Made by a program: the position numbers and the translations under genes. From NCBI GenBank assembly GCA_041648755.1, contig JBAZOJ010000069.1, positions 1 to 14,182 on the forward strand: DNA of 14,182 nt. The letters run 5' to 3'. This DNA is from JBAZOJ01 sp041648755. Lineage in GTDB: Bacteria; Planctomycetota; B143-G9. Below are positions 1 to 7,149 of this stretch, piece by piece (within the stretch, counting starts at the first letter, position 1; each line of letters starts with the position of its first letter). The notes under the pieces were generated by a model. It ran no database searches and was not told where the DNA came from. It worked only from the letters and a program-made list of their open reading frames with translations.

Positions 1-182
1 CGGAAATCCCTGCCCGCAAGCCCTTCGCAGGGATATACGGGCACGACCACCTGGTAAACGTGACATCGAAGAAAAACGGGCTTCTGATAAACCCCGGGGA
101 GAGTTGCGGCTACCTGACCGGAAGATCAACCGTCGCGATTTGGGATACACAAGGCGACACGGTAGATATAATCGAGATATGA
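1..182 (+). CDS. YfcE/MJ0936-family metallophosphoesterase (phosphodiesterase), C-terminal end only
   Basis: The frame beginning at base 3 is open from the left edge to a TGA at 180-182, so only about the last 59 residues are present. They contain GIYGHDH (the family's G-H-x-H metal-binding motif, usually GHTH), then LLINPGES (the family's INPGS) and a closing beta strand TVAIWDTQGDTVDIIEI. This order is the standard C-terminus of the small two-metal phosphodiesterases related to YfcE and MJ0936, which cleave phosphodiester substrates in the cytosol. Thr is replaced by Asp between the two metal-ligand histidines and Ser by Glu after NPG; both histidines remain. The stop codon overlaps the next start (ATGA), so the two genes are probably translationally coupled. 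The family call is good; the substrate is unknown and the catalytic N-terminus lies outside the window. Confidence 0.8.
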   Translation, partial: EIPARKPFAGIYGHDHLVNVTSKKNGLLINPGESCGYLTGRSTVAIWDTQGDTVDIIEI

Positions 183-607
183 TGCTCCGCACATCAGCCA
201 CAATCCTGCTGGTCGCTTTGGTCCTGCTTGCAGGCTGCGTAAAGAGAACCGTCACCATCGAGAGCATCCCTTCGGGCGCGGAAGTTTTTCTGGACGGTAA
301 GCTCGTCGGGAACACCCCCCTGTCGCTCGCCTTCACCTACTATGGCAATCATCACATCCGCATAGTCAAGGAAGGCTACACAACCCTTCTCGGCACTCTG
401 GCGCTCAAAGCCCCTATGTATGACAAGCCCGGCATTGATTTCTTCTCTGAGAACATCGTGCCTTGGACGATACGCGATGACCACGCCGCTGTGTTCACTC
501 TTTTCCCTGAGGAAAAAGCCGATGCGGCTGAGGCGGTGAAGAAGGCAAGGGACTTCTCCCGCAAAAGTGACGAGTTCATCAAATCCAAGTCCCAGGACAA
601 CAAATGA
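179..607 (+). CDS. PEGA-domain lipoprotein
   Basis: A 142-residue protein beginning MMLRTSATILLVALVLLAGC: a short basic start, a hydrophobic core and the lipobox LAGC with the lipidated Cys at residue 20. I chose ATG 179 (ATG 182 is equally possible) because it puts a complete signal peptide at the N-terminus and overlaps the upstream stop by 4 bp. An open frame extends back to 104 but would put charged, non-signal sequence in front. Residues about 24-70 form a PEGA domain (IESIPSGAEVFLDGKLVG, NTPLSL, HHIRIVKEGY), a small extracytoplasmic beta fold. A second conserved-looking part follows (DFFSENIVPWTIRDDHAAVF), then a Lys/Asp/Glu-rich helical tail. It is probably anchored in the outer membrane or periplasm; its role is unknown. 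It sits between two enzymes and overlaps both by 4 bp. Confidence 0.85.
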   Translation: MMLRTSATILLVALVLLAGCVKRTVTIESIPSGAEVFLDGKLVGNTPLSLAFTYYGNHHIRIVKEGYTTLLGTLALKAPMYDKPGIDFFSENIVPWTIRDDHAAVFTLFPEEKADAAEAVKKARDFSRKSDEFIKSKSQDNK

Positions 608-1203
608 CGGTTGTCAACAGCCCCAAGCTTCCAGGCAGGAAAATAGTCGTCGGCGTCATGGGCTCGGCCAGCGGGCCGATGAGTCAGGCAGCCATGCGAA
701 AGGCGTTTCTGCTCGGACAGGCGATTGCCCGGGCAGGATGCGTCACTCTGACCGGCGCCTGTCCCGGACTTCCGTTTGAATCCGTGCGCGGGGCAAAGGC
801 CGAGGGCGGCCTCACTCTGGGCATTTCCCCTGCGGAAAGCGAAAGAGAACACGTCAGCCGCTATACTTCGCCACGCTATTACCACGATGTTATCATCTTC
901 ACGGGAAGCGGCTTCATGGGCCGCGAGGTGACCAATATCCAGTCCTGCGACATGGTGGTAATCTGCGGCGGCCGTAGCGGAACATTAGGCGAATTCGCGA
1001 TCGCGTACGACCAGGGAAAAATAATCGGAATACTGGAAGGCACTGGCGGGATCGTGGACGAAATACGGACCATCATCCGCGTCATTCACAAGCCAACCGG
1101 AAGCAAGATAATCTTCGATACCGACCCTGAAAGGCTCGTGAAAAGGCTTCTCAAGTTGCACGAGCAGTACAACAACGCAGAGAAGCCGTTCATCCCCGGC
1201 TAA
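604..1203 (+). CDS. LOG/SLOG-fold (lysine-decarboxylase-like, TIGR00725-type) nucleotide-binding protein
   Basis: A 199-residue protein with no signal peptide. The Rossmann-like SLOG fold is visible as GVMGSASGPMS (17-27), a beta-alpha unit ending LTGACPGLPFESVRGAKAEG (49-68), GISPAE (73-78) and the signature CGGRSGTLGEF (121-131), followed by YDQGKIIGILEGTGG. The last motif corresponds to the PGGxGTxxE motif of LOG proteins, where the loop binds a nucleotide phosphate; Glu130 is the conserved acid. LOG enzymes remove ribose 5'-phosphate from modified AMPs. The long Gly-rich loop resembles the TIGR00725 subfamily, whose function is not settled, so I do not claim LOG activity. The ATG overlaps the lipoprotein stop as ATGA, indicating coupled translation. 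The gene ends 61 bp before the ABC ATPase. Confidence 0.85.
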   Translation: MTVVNSPKLPGRKIVVGVMGSASGPMSQAAMRKAFLLGQAIARAGCVTLTGACPGLPFESVRGAKAEGGLTLGISPAESEREHVSRYTSPRYYHDVIIFTGSGFMGREVTNIQSCDMVVICGGRSGTLGEFAIAYDQGKIIGILEGTGGIVDEIRTIIRVIHKPTGSKIIFDTDPERLVKRLLKLHEQYNNAEKPFIPG

Positions 1204-1221
1204 GGGCAACATCGAGCGGTC

Positions 1222-1240
1222 CGGAGCGTCCAATGCTCCG
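1222..1240 (+). other. Small hairpin between the SLOG gene and the ABC gene
   Basis: CGGAGC (1222-1227) pairs perfectly with GCTCCG (1235-1240) around a 7-nt loop, and a shorter AGCG/CGCT stem can extend it after an internal mismatch. No T-run follows and the ribosome site of the next gene begins 8 bases later. It is therefore more likely a processing or attenuation structure than a terminator, or it may be chance. Confidence 0.3.
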
Positions 1241-1264
1241 TTCGCTGCGAGGAGGCTTTGACAG

Positions 1265-2038
1265 ATGGGCCACATGCTCGAGTTGATCGATATCGTCAAG
1301 ACGTACAGGATGGGCACGGTTGACATCCACGCCCTCAACGGCGTTTCCTTCACCATCGAACGCGGCGAGTATGTTTCAATAATGGGTCGCTCGGGCTCCG
1401 GCAAGTCCACGATGATGAACGTCCTCGGTTGCCTCGACACGCCCTCGTCCGGACAATACTTTATCGAGGGATTTGAAGTCAGTCGGCTCTCGGACGCCAA
1501 CCTCGCCCGTATCCGCAACTCGCGCATCGGATTCGTATTCCAGACGTTCAACCTGCTGCCTCGCTACTCCGCGTTTCACAACGTTGAGCTGCCTTTGCTC
1601 TATGCAGGGGTTTCCAGCGAAGAGCGCCATGTGCGCATAACAGAAGCGTTGACCCTGGTCGGCTTGCTGGACAGGATGTACCACCGGCCTAACGAACTGT
1701 CCGGCGGTCAGTGCCAGAGAGTCGCTATCGCGCGGGCTCTCGTCAATTCCCCGTCTATTGTCCTCGCCGACGAGCCCACCGGTAACCTTGATACAAGGGT
1801 CAGCGAGGAAATCATGTCTCTGTTCACCAAGCTGAACCGCGATTTCGGCGCCACGGTTATCCTTGTCACCCACGAGCCCGATATCGCGATGCACGCCGAT
1901 CGAATCATTGAACTGTCGGACGGGCGGGTGATCAGGGACGTCAGGAAGTCCGCCTCGGGACGCTTCCCCGTGGTCGTCGGTTCGATCGTGCCTACTACCT
2001 CAGGGCCCGGTCCAGAAGGTCAGCAATCTCCCGGTTGA
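1265..2038 (+). CDS. ABC transporter ATP-binding protein, LolD/MacB type
   Basis: A 257-residue ATPase with every ABC motif: Walker A GRSGSGKST (41-49), Q-loop Gln93 in FVFQTFN, signature LSGGQ (145-149), Walker B IVLADE (165-170) then PTGNLD, and switch His203. The LNGVSF, FNLLPRYSAFHNVELPL and LLYAGV phrases place it in the LolD/MacB group, which powers lipoprotein release or extrusion of substrates through a FtsX-like permease. The start is set by GAGGAGG at 1249-1255, nine bases before the ATG. Family members end near residue 225; here about 30 low-complexity residues rich in Ser, Pro and Gly follow, and the last 44 bp overlap the convergent gene. No permease lies next to it in this window, so the partner must be encoded elsewhere. 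The ATPase call is near certain; the substrate is not known. Confidence 0.93.
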   Translation: MGHMLELIDIVKTYRMGTVDIHALNGVSFTIERGEYVSIMGRSGSGKSTMMNVLGCLDTPSSGQYFIEGFEVSRLSDANLARIRNSRIGFVFQTFNLLPRYSAFHNVELPLLYAGVSSEERHVRITEALTLVGLLDRMYHRPNELSGGQCQRVAIARALVNSPSIVLADEPTGNLDTRVSEEIMSLFTKLNRDFGATVILVTHEPDIAMHADRIIELSDGRVIRDVRKSASGRFPVVVGSIVPTTSGPGPEGQQSPG

Positions 2039-4700
2039 TGCCTTCGCTCCACATCACCAGCTTGCCGTCTTTCCCGATGATGATGATTGCAGGGAGTTTC
2101 CCGCCTATCCCGAAAGCTTTTGCGATGCTGCCTTGGGGATCCAGCACGTAAGGAAGCCCCTTGCAGGTTCGCTCGACAAAGGACCTGAAAACCTCCGCGT
2201 TATCACCCATCCCAATGCCCAGCACGCTGATGCCTTTTCGTCCGAGCAGTGCGCCAATGGCGGGCATCATTGAAACACAGGGCTCGGACGCGGGATCGAA
2301 AAACGTCAGGATGACCATGTTTCCGCTCTTGAATTGCTCATGTAGATCGAAGCGAAGCCCGTCAACCGTGGATACTGACAACACGGGAAGCACTTCGAGC
2401 GCATGTGCTTTCGGCAGCGGGGCCTCTTCAGGGATGTCCCAGGCGATTGTGTACGTCAGTTTCGCGCCTGCTTCGGCCGTAAAGGGAATCGCAGTCACAT
2501 ACGGTTCGCCGATATTGTTGCGCGGCCCGGATAAGATGAAGTAGTCGCCAGGCGGCAGCTTAAGCTCGAACAGTCCGGTCTTCTCGTCATAGTCCCCTTC
2601 CGGGATCACGAACCTGAAGAACCCGTCCGGAGTGAATTTCGAAATGCTGAAGTGATCAATGTAATCGATCCCCTTAGGCTTCGGAAGGCCCTTCTCGGTA
2701 AAGCCAATCGTGACCGTGCAGGGCTCGGCGTAACGTGCTTCGGCCCCACCGGTAGCTTTCTTGTTGCCCAAAGCTGACGGATCCGCGGGATAAAGCGGCT
2801 GCCATTCCTTGCCATCAAAGAACTCCACGAAATCCATCTCCTCGACGTAGCGCGCGGGAATGCCGAGAGCCCTGAGAATGGCCACTCCGGCGATCGAGCG
2901 CTCCATGTCGCTGGTGACGTAAGATGTCCGGGCGATTTCCACGGGACTCATTATCGAGCCCAGGACGCCGCGTTCGGTCTTGTACAGCAATGACGTGTAC
3001 TCGTTCACGCGAAGAGCAGTCAGGAGGATATCCGCCTCGGCATAGACCGAGAATCGCCGGACAAACTCCGGGCGCCAGCATGAGTGGCCCTCGTAGCCGA
3101 TGCGGTTGTTCAGCACCGCGTCAAAGAAGGTGTTGTCGTCGTAGGTCAGGTTGAGGACCTTGCCTGCGGCATCCCGCGCGGCGCAGGCGGTGGTAACCTC
3201 ATTCAGCAGCGATCCCGCATCGGTCTCCAATAGGTCCTTGTCTTCCATGCGGGAAATGTACTCCTTGAGGACCGCAGCGATCTCGGGCGGCGCCTGCGCT
3301 ATCGCCTTCATCAACTCGGAGCAGTTTGCGCCAGCCGTCAGCATCGCCTTTGCCAGCGGGTCGGTCTCCATTTCCTCGCTCGACTTGCCGAGAAACGCGG
3401 CGATGCTCTGCTTGTAACCAACGAATCGCGCCTCGCGGAATGCAGCCAGCCGCCCGGTCTCGGCTCCCAGTTGCTCGGGGGTCCAGCAGGGCTTGGGCGC
3501 GACCACGCCAAGCGGCGGAAGTCCCGCGCCGAAGCGCATCCACAGGTTGCCGCTTGGCAGACGGTTTCTGGAAAGATCCAGCTTCACCGTGGCAACCTCG
3601 GGCGGATTGATTCTGACAAACTCGTAATCCGTCCTGCCATCCCGCGCGCAGGTGAAAAGCAGCGTGCAAGGGCCAAATTCCATTTCGCCCCTGCCCTTCT
3701 TGTCCAGGATGATCCTGGCCACCGGGCTGAAAGTGCCGTTGTTGAACACGGCGGCGAAGACGTTCGCGCCCGACAGGGGCATTCCATCAGCGCCGACGGC
3801 CTCGCATTCGACCTTGGCCGTGGATGTATAGTAGGCGGTCGAATTGATGCTCGTGTAGTCCTTTCCCTTCCTGTACACGTTCTCGTCTGACTCAGCCACT
3901 TCGCCGTATGCGGAAGAAATGATGATTGCTGCCCTCTGGACAGACCCGGAGAACCATGCGCTGTTCAGGCGCACGTCGGGCTCGCAGGCGCCCAGGTACT
4001 TCCATCCGCCATCTGTCCATACTTCCACCCATGCGTGGTTGCTGTTGGAGAACTGCCAACTCGGCGTATAGGCCTGCCTGGCGGGGATGCACAAGCTCCT
4101 CGCGGCCGAAATGTACAGGATCATCTCTTCCTCGCAACGTCCCCACCCGCGCGCAATGGTCGTCAGCGGCCCTTGGTCCCTTGGAGAGGATGGTTTGTAC
4201 GTCGCTTGAAGGAAGCACCATTTGTTGATCTCGAGCGCGGCTTCATCCATCGATGCGCACTTTTCGAGCCGGGGCGCCAGGTCATTGAAGAACTGCGCCC
4301 TGAAGCGCTGCGGGGGCTCCTGGCTGCTGCGATGCGCCACCACGTAGTGCAGGAAGATGTTATTGGGTATCTTGTGGCCCCAGGGCATCCTTTGCCGGGC
4401 CTCGAATGCATAGTCGATATGTTCAGCCAGGTCATCCGCAGACATGCTGGCGGAATCGGACAGAGGCATGTTGGAAACAAGGAAACAGGCTGCATGCAGC
4501 TTTGGCGGATCGGACTCGAAGCGAAGGATGAACTTGCGCAATTCCGCGCCGTTCTCGCCACTCTGCGCGATCACCTTCTCTACTGCGGAACGATACTCGC
4601 CCGGCAGCTTCGCCGAGAACATCATCTCGCTGGGTGAGCAGCCCGCCATGAGGACGAGCATCAGAATGGCAGCGGGGAACAACCTTCTTGCACAAGCCAT
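1995..4700 (-). CDS. Large lipoprotein with duplicated transglutaminase-like modules and a C-terminal thioredoxin-like domain
   Basis: A 901-residue protein beginning with a lipoprotein signal (AAILMLVLMAGC, lipidated Cys21). Module 1 (about 35-245) is a transglutaminase-like domain with a complete triad: Cys189 in GWGRCEEEM, His222 in SNHAWVEVW and Asp242 in ACEPD. A beta domain follows (about 295-375). Module 2 (about 440-645) repeats the same architecture, including LRALGIPARY, but the Cys position is Asp598 and the His position is Met622; Asp640 stays. It is probably non-catalytic. A second beta domain spans about 660-755. Residues about 770-901 resemble a TlpA/ResA-type thioredoxin fold, but the CxxC is SEPC (Ser805, Cys808); the cis-Pro is probably Pro870. 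The ATG lies 14 bp after the YchF-like stop, with AAGG seven bases upstream. It probably works outside the cytoplasm; substrate and partner are unknown. The domain calls were made by eye. Confidence 0.85.
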   Translation of the reverse strand: MACARRLFPAAILMLVLMAGCSPSEMMFSAKLPGEYRSAVEKVIAQSGENGAELRKFILRFESDPPKLHAACFLVSNMPLSDSASMSADDLAEHIDYAFEARQRMPWGHKIPNNIFLHYVVAHRSSQEPPQRFRAQFFNDLAPRLEKCASMDEAALEINKWCFLQATYKPSSPRDQGPLTTIARGWGRCEEEMILYISAARSLCIPARQAYTPSWQFSNSNHAWVEVWTDGGWKYLGACEPDVRLNSAWFSGSVQRAAIIISSAYGEVAESDENVYRKGKDYTSINSTAYYTSTAKVECEAVGADGMPLSGANVFAAVFNNGTFSPVARIILDKKGRGEMEFGPCTLLFTCARDGRTDYEFVRINPPEVATVKLDLSRNRLPSGNLWMRFGAGLPPLGVVAPKPCWTPEQLGAETGRLAAFREARFVGYKQSIAAFLGKSSEEMETDPLAKAMLTAGANCSELMKAIAQAPPEIAAVLKEYISRMEDKDLLETDAGSLLNEVTTACAARDAAGKVLNLTYDDNTFFDAVLNNRIGYEGHSCWRPEFVRRFSVYAEADILLTALRVNEYTSLLYKTERGVLGSIMSPVEIARTSYVTSDMERSIAGVAILRALGIPARYVEEMDFVEFFDGKEWQPLYPADPSALGNKKATGGAEARYAEPCTVTIGFTEKGLPKPKGIDYIDHFSISKFTPDGFFRFVIPEGDYDEKTGLFELKLPPGDYFILSGPRNNIGEPYVTAIPFTAEAGAKLTYTIAWDIPEEAPLPKAHALEVLPVLSVSTVDGLRFDLHEQFKSGNMVILTFFDPASEPCVSMMPAIGALLGRKGISVLGIGMGDNAEVFRSFVERTCKGLPYVLDPQGSIAKAFGIGGKLPAIIIIGKDGKLVMWSEGINREIADLLDRALR

Positions 4701-4714
4701 GGCTTTGCCTTTCC

Positions 4715-5776
4715 CTATATGTTGAAGCGGATCTCGATAATGTCGCCGTCGCGAACCTGGTATTCCCGGCCTTCAAGTCTCGTCAGGCCGGTGGAGTGCG
4801 CTTTCTTGAAGTCGTGACCAACTGGAGCAGTGTCAGCGAAGTTGATGACCTCGGCCCGTATGAAGCCCTTGGCAAGGTCGGTGTGAATCGTCCCGGCCGC
4901 CTTGACCACGTGCTCGCCCGCGCCAATTGTCCAGGCCCGGACTTCGTCCGGCCCGACGGTGAAAAACGATATCAGGCCAAGAAGACCGTAGCAAGCCCGA
5001 ACAATGCGAGCCGAGGCCGCATCAGTGATGCCCATATCGTCCATGAACATCTTGCGGTCATCGGGCGGGAGCTGGGCGATTTCCATTTCCAGCCTTCCGC
5101 GCATATCCACCACCGAAGGATGGGTCTTCGCCAGCGCAGGAGCCATGTCGCTGCCCTCGTCCGGGCTGTTCAAGATTACGATCACGGGTTTTTGCGTGAG
5201 GAAGCGGAACCCGCGGACCAGCTTGTCCTGCTCTTCGTTCATGTGGATCTCGGAGATTGGCCGCTCGTCCAGCAAGTGCTGATGGCAGACCTTGAGAAGT
5301 TCCAACTCGCGCTTCTCCTGCTCCAGATTGATGTGCGGCTTCTTCGTTGACCTCTCAAGCTTGTCTATGCGCTTCTCGATGATCTCCAGATCGGCAAAGA
5401 GGAACTCGGTCCCGATCCTGTCCAAGTCGTCCTCAGGGTTCGGCGCCGTCCCGTCAATGGAGGGAAAGCCCCGCGCGACCTTGACGATGGCGTCAACCTC
5501 GCGAACGGCGGCGAAAAGTTGCGGGTTCTTGTCCCTGTTCTCGGATCCTTCCCCGCTGACGATGGAGAAATCCCGGAACTGGATGGATGCCGGCGTGTAC
5601 TTCTTGGGGTGGCACACCTCGCGCAGTTTCTCCAGCCGCGCATCCGGTACCCACACTGTCGCTGTGTGCGTGGTCTCCGCGCCGGTGAACGTATCCACCG
5701 GGGCGTTCGAGCCCGTTATGGCGTTGAACACGGTTGTCTTACCGCTTCGGGGCAACCCGACAATTCCTACTATCAT
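4715..5776 (-). CDS. Divergent YchF/OLA1-like P-loop ATPase with TGS-like C-terminus
   Basis: A 353-residue cytosolic protein (YchF is usually about 363). The P-loop is GLPRSGKTT (7-15). A helical insert spans roughly 120-190. The C-terminal DUF933/TGS region holds the family hallmark VGPDEVRAWTIG (274-285) and AAGTIHTDLAKGFIRAEV (293-310). YchF/OLA1 proteins bind ATP rather than GTP and associate with ribosomes. By eye the key motifs differ from E. coli YchF: the G3 motif DIAG becomes DFSI (69-72), the NxxE motif becomes NSPD (203-206), and the loop carrying the catalytic His has no His (GFPSIDGTAPNPEDD). This may be a YchF-like paralogue family rather than YchF itself. The ATG is four bases after the phosphatase stop, and GGGAG seven bases upstream overlaps the end of that gene, which supports co-expression. 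Confidence 0.85.
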   Translation of the reverse strand: MIVGIVGLPRSGKTTVFNAITGSNAPVDTFTGAETTHTATVWVPDARLEKLREVCHPKKYTPASIQFRDFSIVSGEGSENRDKNPQLFAAVREVDAIVKVARGFPSIDGTAPNPEDDLDRIGTEFLFADLEIIEKRIDKLERSTKKPHINLEQEKRELELLKVCHQHLLDERPISEIHMNEEQDKLVRGFRFLTQKPVIVILNSPDEGSDMAPALAKTHPSVVDMRGRLEMEIAQLPPDDRKMFMDDMGITDAASARIVRACYGLLGLISFFTVGPDEVRAWTIGAGEHVVKAAGTIHTDLAKGFIRAEVINFADTAPVGHDFKKAHSTGLTRLEGREYQVRDGDIIEIRFNI

Positions 5777-5780
5777 ATAT

Positions 5781-6560
5781 CTACTCCCTGCCGTTGATTA
5801 TTGCCACGGTGCGGCAAAATACTAATGGAGTCGTGCACAGAAACTCGTGGGCGAACACCTCCGGCGGCCCGCCATCCGGCTTTGCGACGGTCGCGCCCGC
5901 TTCCTGTGCGATGCGCCAACCGGCCGAAAAATCCCAGTATCCGAGCCCGAACTCGTAATAGGCGTCGAAAACGCCGCACGCCACCATGCAGATGTCGAGG
6001 CTCGCGCAGCCCATCCGGCGAACGTCCCGGTCGTGCTCGGCCAGGTTCCGCCTCGAATCCGCCTTGTCGTACGGGAAGCCCGTGGCGACAATGGCCCGCT
6101 GGATATTCGATGTCCCCGAAACTGAAATCTGCTCGCCGTTACGCGTTGCGCCCTGCTCCTTTGCGGCCGAGAACAGTAGCCCGGCTTCGGGCGCGTACAC
6201 AACGCCCACCTGCGGCACTCCACCGGCAACGTATGCAATGGCCACGCTGAACCAGGGGAGCCGGTGGGAGAAGTTCACGGTGCCGTCGAGCGGGTCCACG
6301 AGCCAGAAGGCTTCGGGCGTCCCTTGCCGCGCGTGCTCTTCCTCGGAAATCAGCAGTTCCCCGGGGTATTCCTCGGCCAGCATTGCGGCGATGAGCTTCT
6401 CGCTTGCGAGATCCGCGGTAGTAACGGGGTCAACCGCGCTCTTGAATCGCACGTCGAAGCTCCCGGCAAAGTACTTGCGCAGCAGCTCTCCAGCGGAACG
6501 CGCAATGCGTTCGGCGGATTTCCTTCTCTTCGCGAGGTCTTCAAGCGATGGTTGAGGCAA
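5781..6560 (-). CDS. Inositol-monophosphatase-family phosphatase (IMPase/SuhB-like)
   Basis: With the start chosen here the protein is 259 residues, the normal size. It carries the family's metal-site motifs in order: DPVTTAD (44-50), SEEE (72-75), DPLDGTVNF (89-97) and WDFSAG (about 209-214) preceded by CASLDICMVACGVFDAYYE. These enzymes use Mg2+ to remove phosphate from inositol phosphates, PAP or sugar phosphates; which applies here cannot be told from the sequence. The frame stays open to a GTG at 6659, but that start would run 58 bp into the thioesterase gene and add a very basic, non-family N-terminus. The TTG at 6560 has GGAG six bases upstream and begins just before the expected first helix. 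The start is uncertain; the family is not. It is the second gene of the four-gene minus-strand operon. Confidence 0.88.
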   Translation of the reverse strand: MPQPSLEDLAKRRKSAERIARSAGELLRKYFAGSFDVRFKSAVDPVTTADLASEKLIAAMLAEEYPGELLISEEEHARQGTPEAFWLVDPLDGTVNFSHRLPWFSVAIAYVAGGVPQVGVVYAPEAGLLFSAAKEQGATRNGEQISVSGTSNIQRAIVATGFPYDKADSRRNLAEHDRDVRRMGCASLDICMVACGVFDAYYEFGLGYWDFSAGWRIAQEAGATVAKPDGGPPEVFAHEFLCTTPLVFCRTVAIINGRE

Positions 6561-6601
6561 TTTGCGCTCCGGTTCTCTTTGATTGAGGCGAGCCTGGTCG
6601 T

Positions 6602-7087
6602 TCAGTCGATGTAGGGGAGGATGCTTTCGTGCGCGGGCCCGCCGGTGACTTTTTCCCACGTCGCCTTGTCTGCAAGGTAGTACGTGACTTCGCCCCCGAT
6701 CAACGCCTCGTCTGAGTCCACTCGCCTGATGACGGCGGACATTTTCACGAGCCTCCCGCTCTTGCTCATAACGCGAGCCTCGGCAATTAGCTTTTCGCCG
6801 ACGGGAACGGGTCGTCTGAGGCGGAAGTCCATCCGGGTTGTGAAGCCGAATCGATTATACACGTGGAAAGCGGCCCAGAAGCAAAGCTCGTCCAAAACTG
6901 CCATTCCGATCCCGCCGTGGCAAACTCCCGGGAATCCCGAAAAGTGGCTCTCTGGCGTGAATTCGGTGGTGGTTCTTCCGTCGTCGTGGCCGGTGAAAGT
7001 CAACTGCAGGCCGTTCTTGTTATGGGGGGCGCAGCCGAAGCAGTTGTAGCCGGGCACTTGAAGGAACACGTTGGGTATCGTTTTCAT
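6602..7087 (-). CDS. PaaI-type hotdog-fold thioesterase
   Basis: A 161-residue protein. Cys16 and Cys19 lie in NCFGCAPHNKNGLQL, the N-terminal signature common in PaaI/THEM4-like thioesterases. The catalytic-loop pattern follows as CHGGIGMAVLDEL (56-68), containing HGG and Asp66/Glu67, and then the long strand TTRMDFRLRRPVPVGEKL. Such enzymes hydrolyse acyl-CoA thioesters in the cytosol; the acyl group is unknown. It is the first gene of the minus-strand operon and diverges from trpS across a 62-bp gap. The ATG at 7087 has no convincing ribosome site; the proposed -10 box would start the transcript only about four bases before it. Family call is good. Confidence 0.87.
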   Translation of the reverse strand: MKTIPNVFLQVPGYNCFGCAPHNKNGLQLTFTGHDDGRTTTEFTPESHFSGFPGVCHGGIGMAVLDELCFWAAFHVYNRFGFTTRMDFRLRRPVPVGEKLIAEARVMSKSGRLVKMSAVIRRVDSDEALIGGEVTYYLADKATWEKVTGGPAHESILPYID

Positions 7088-7110
7088 TCCGTGGGAAATT
7101 CTATAGAATT
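7081..7110. promoter_or_regulatory. Divergent promoter region with a 14-bp perfect palindrome (thioesterase / trpS)
   Basis: AATTCTATAGAATT (7097-7110) is its own reverse complement and contains TAGAAT, a 5/6 match to a -10 box, on both strands. For trpS, TTTTCA at 7081-7086 is a 4/6 -35 box with a 17-bp spacer to TAGAAT at 7104-7109, giving a start near 7116 and a 34-nt leader. On the minus strand the -35 match is poor (3/6) and the leader to the thioesterase ATG would be only a few bases. The palindrome could instead be an operator. Promoter assignment is inference. Confidence 0.45.
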
Positions 7111-7149
7111 AGCGGGTAAGTTCCAGCAAACTCGGTATTTGGAGCGTCT

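Noticed and set aside
104..181. A start for the PEGA lipoprotein at 104, 25 codons upstream
   Set aside because: It would bury the signal peptide behind charged residues and overlap the phosphodiesterase end by 79 bp; the ATGs at 179/182 give a proper lipoprotein signal.
6561..6659. GTG start of the phosphatase at 6659
   Set aside because: It overlaps the thioesterase by 58 bp, adds a very basic 33-residue stretch unlike the family, and has only a weak ribosome site. The TTG at 6560 has GGAG six bases upstream.
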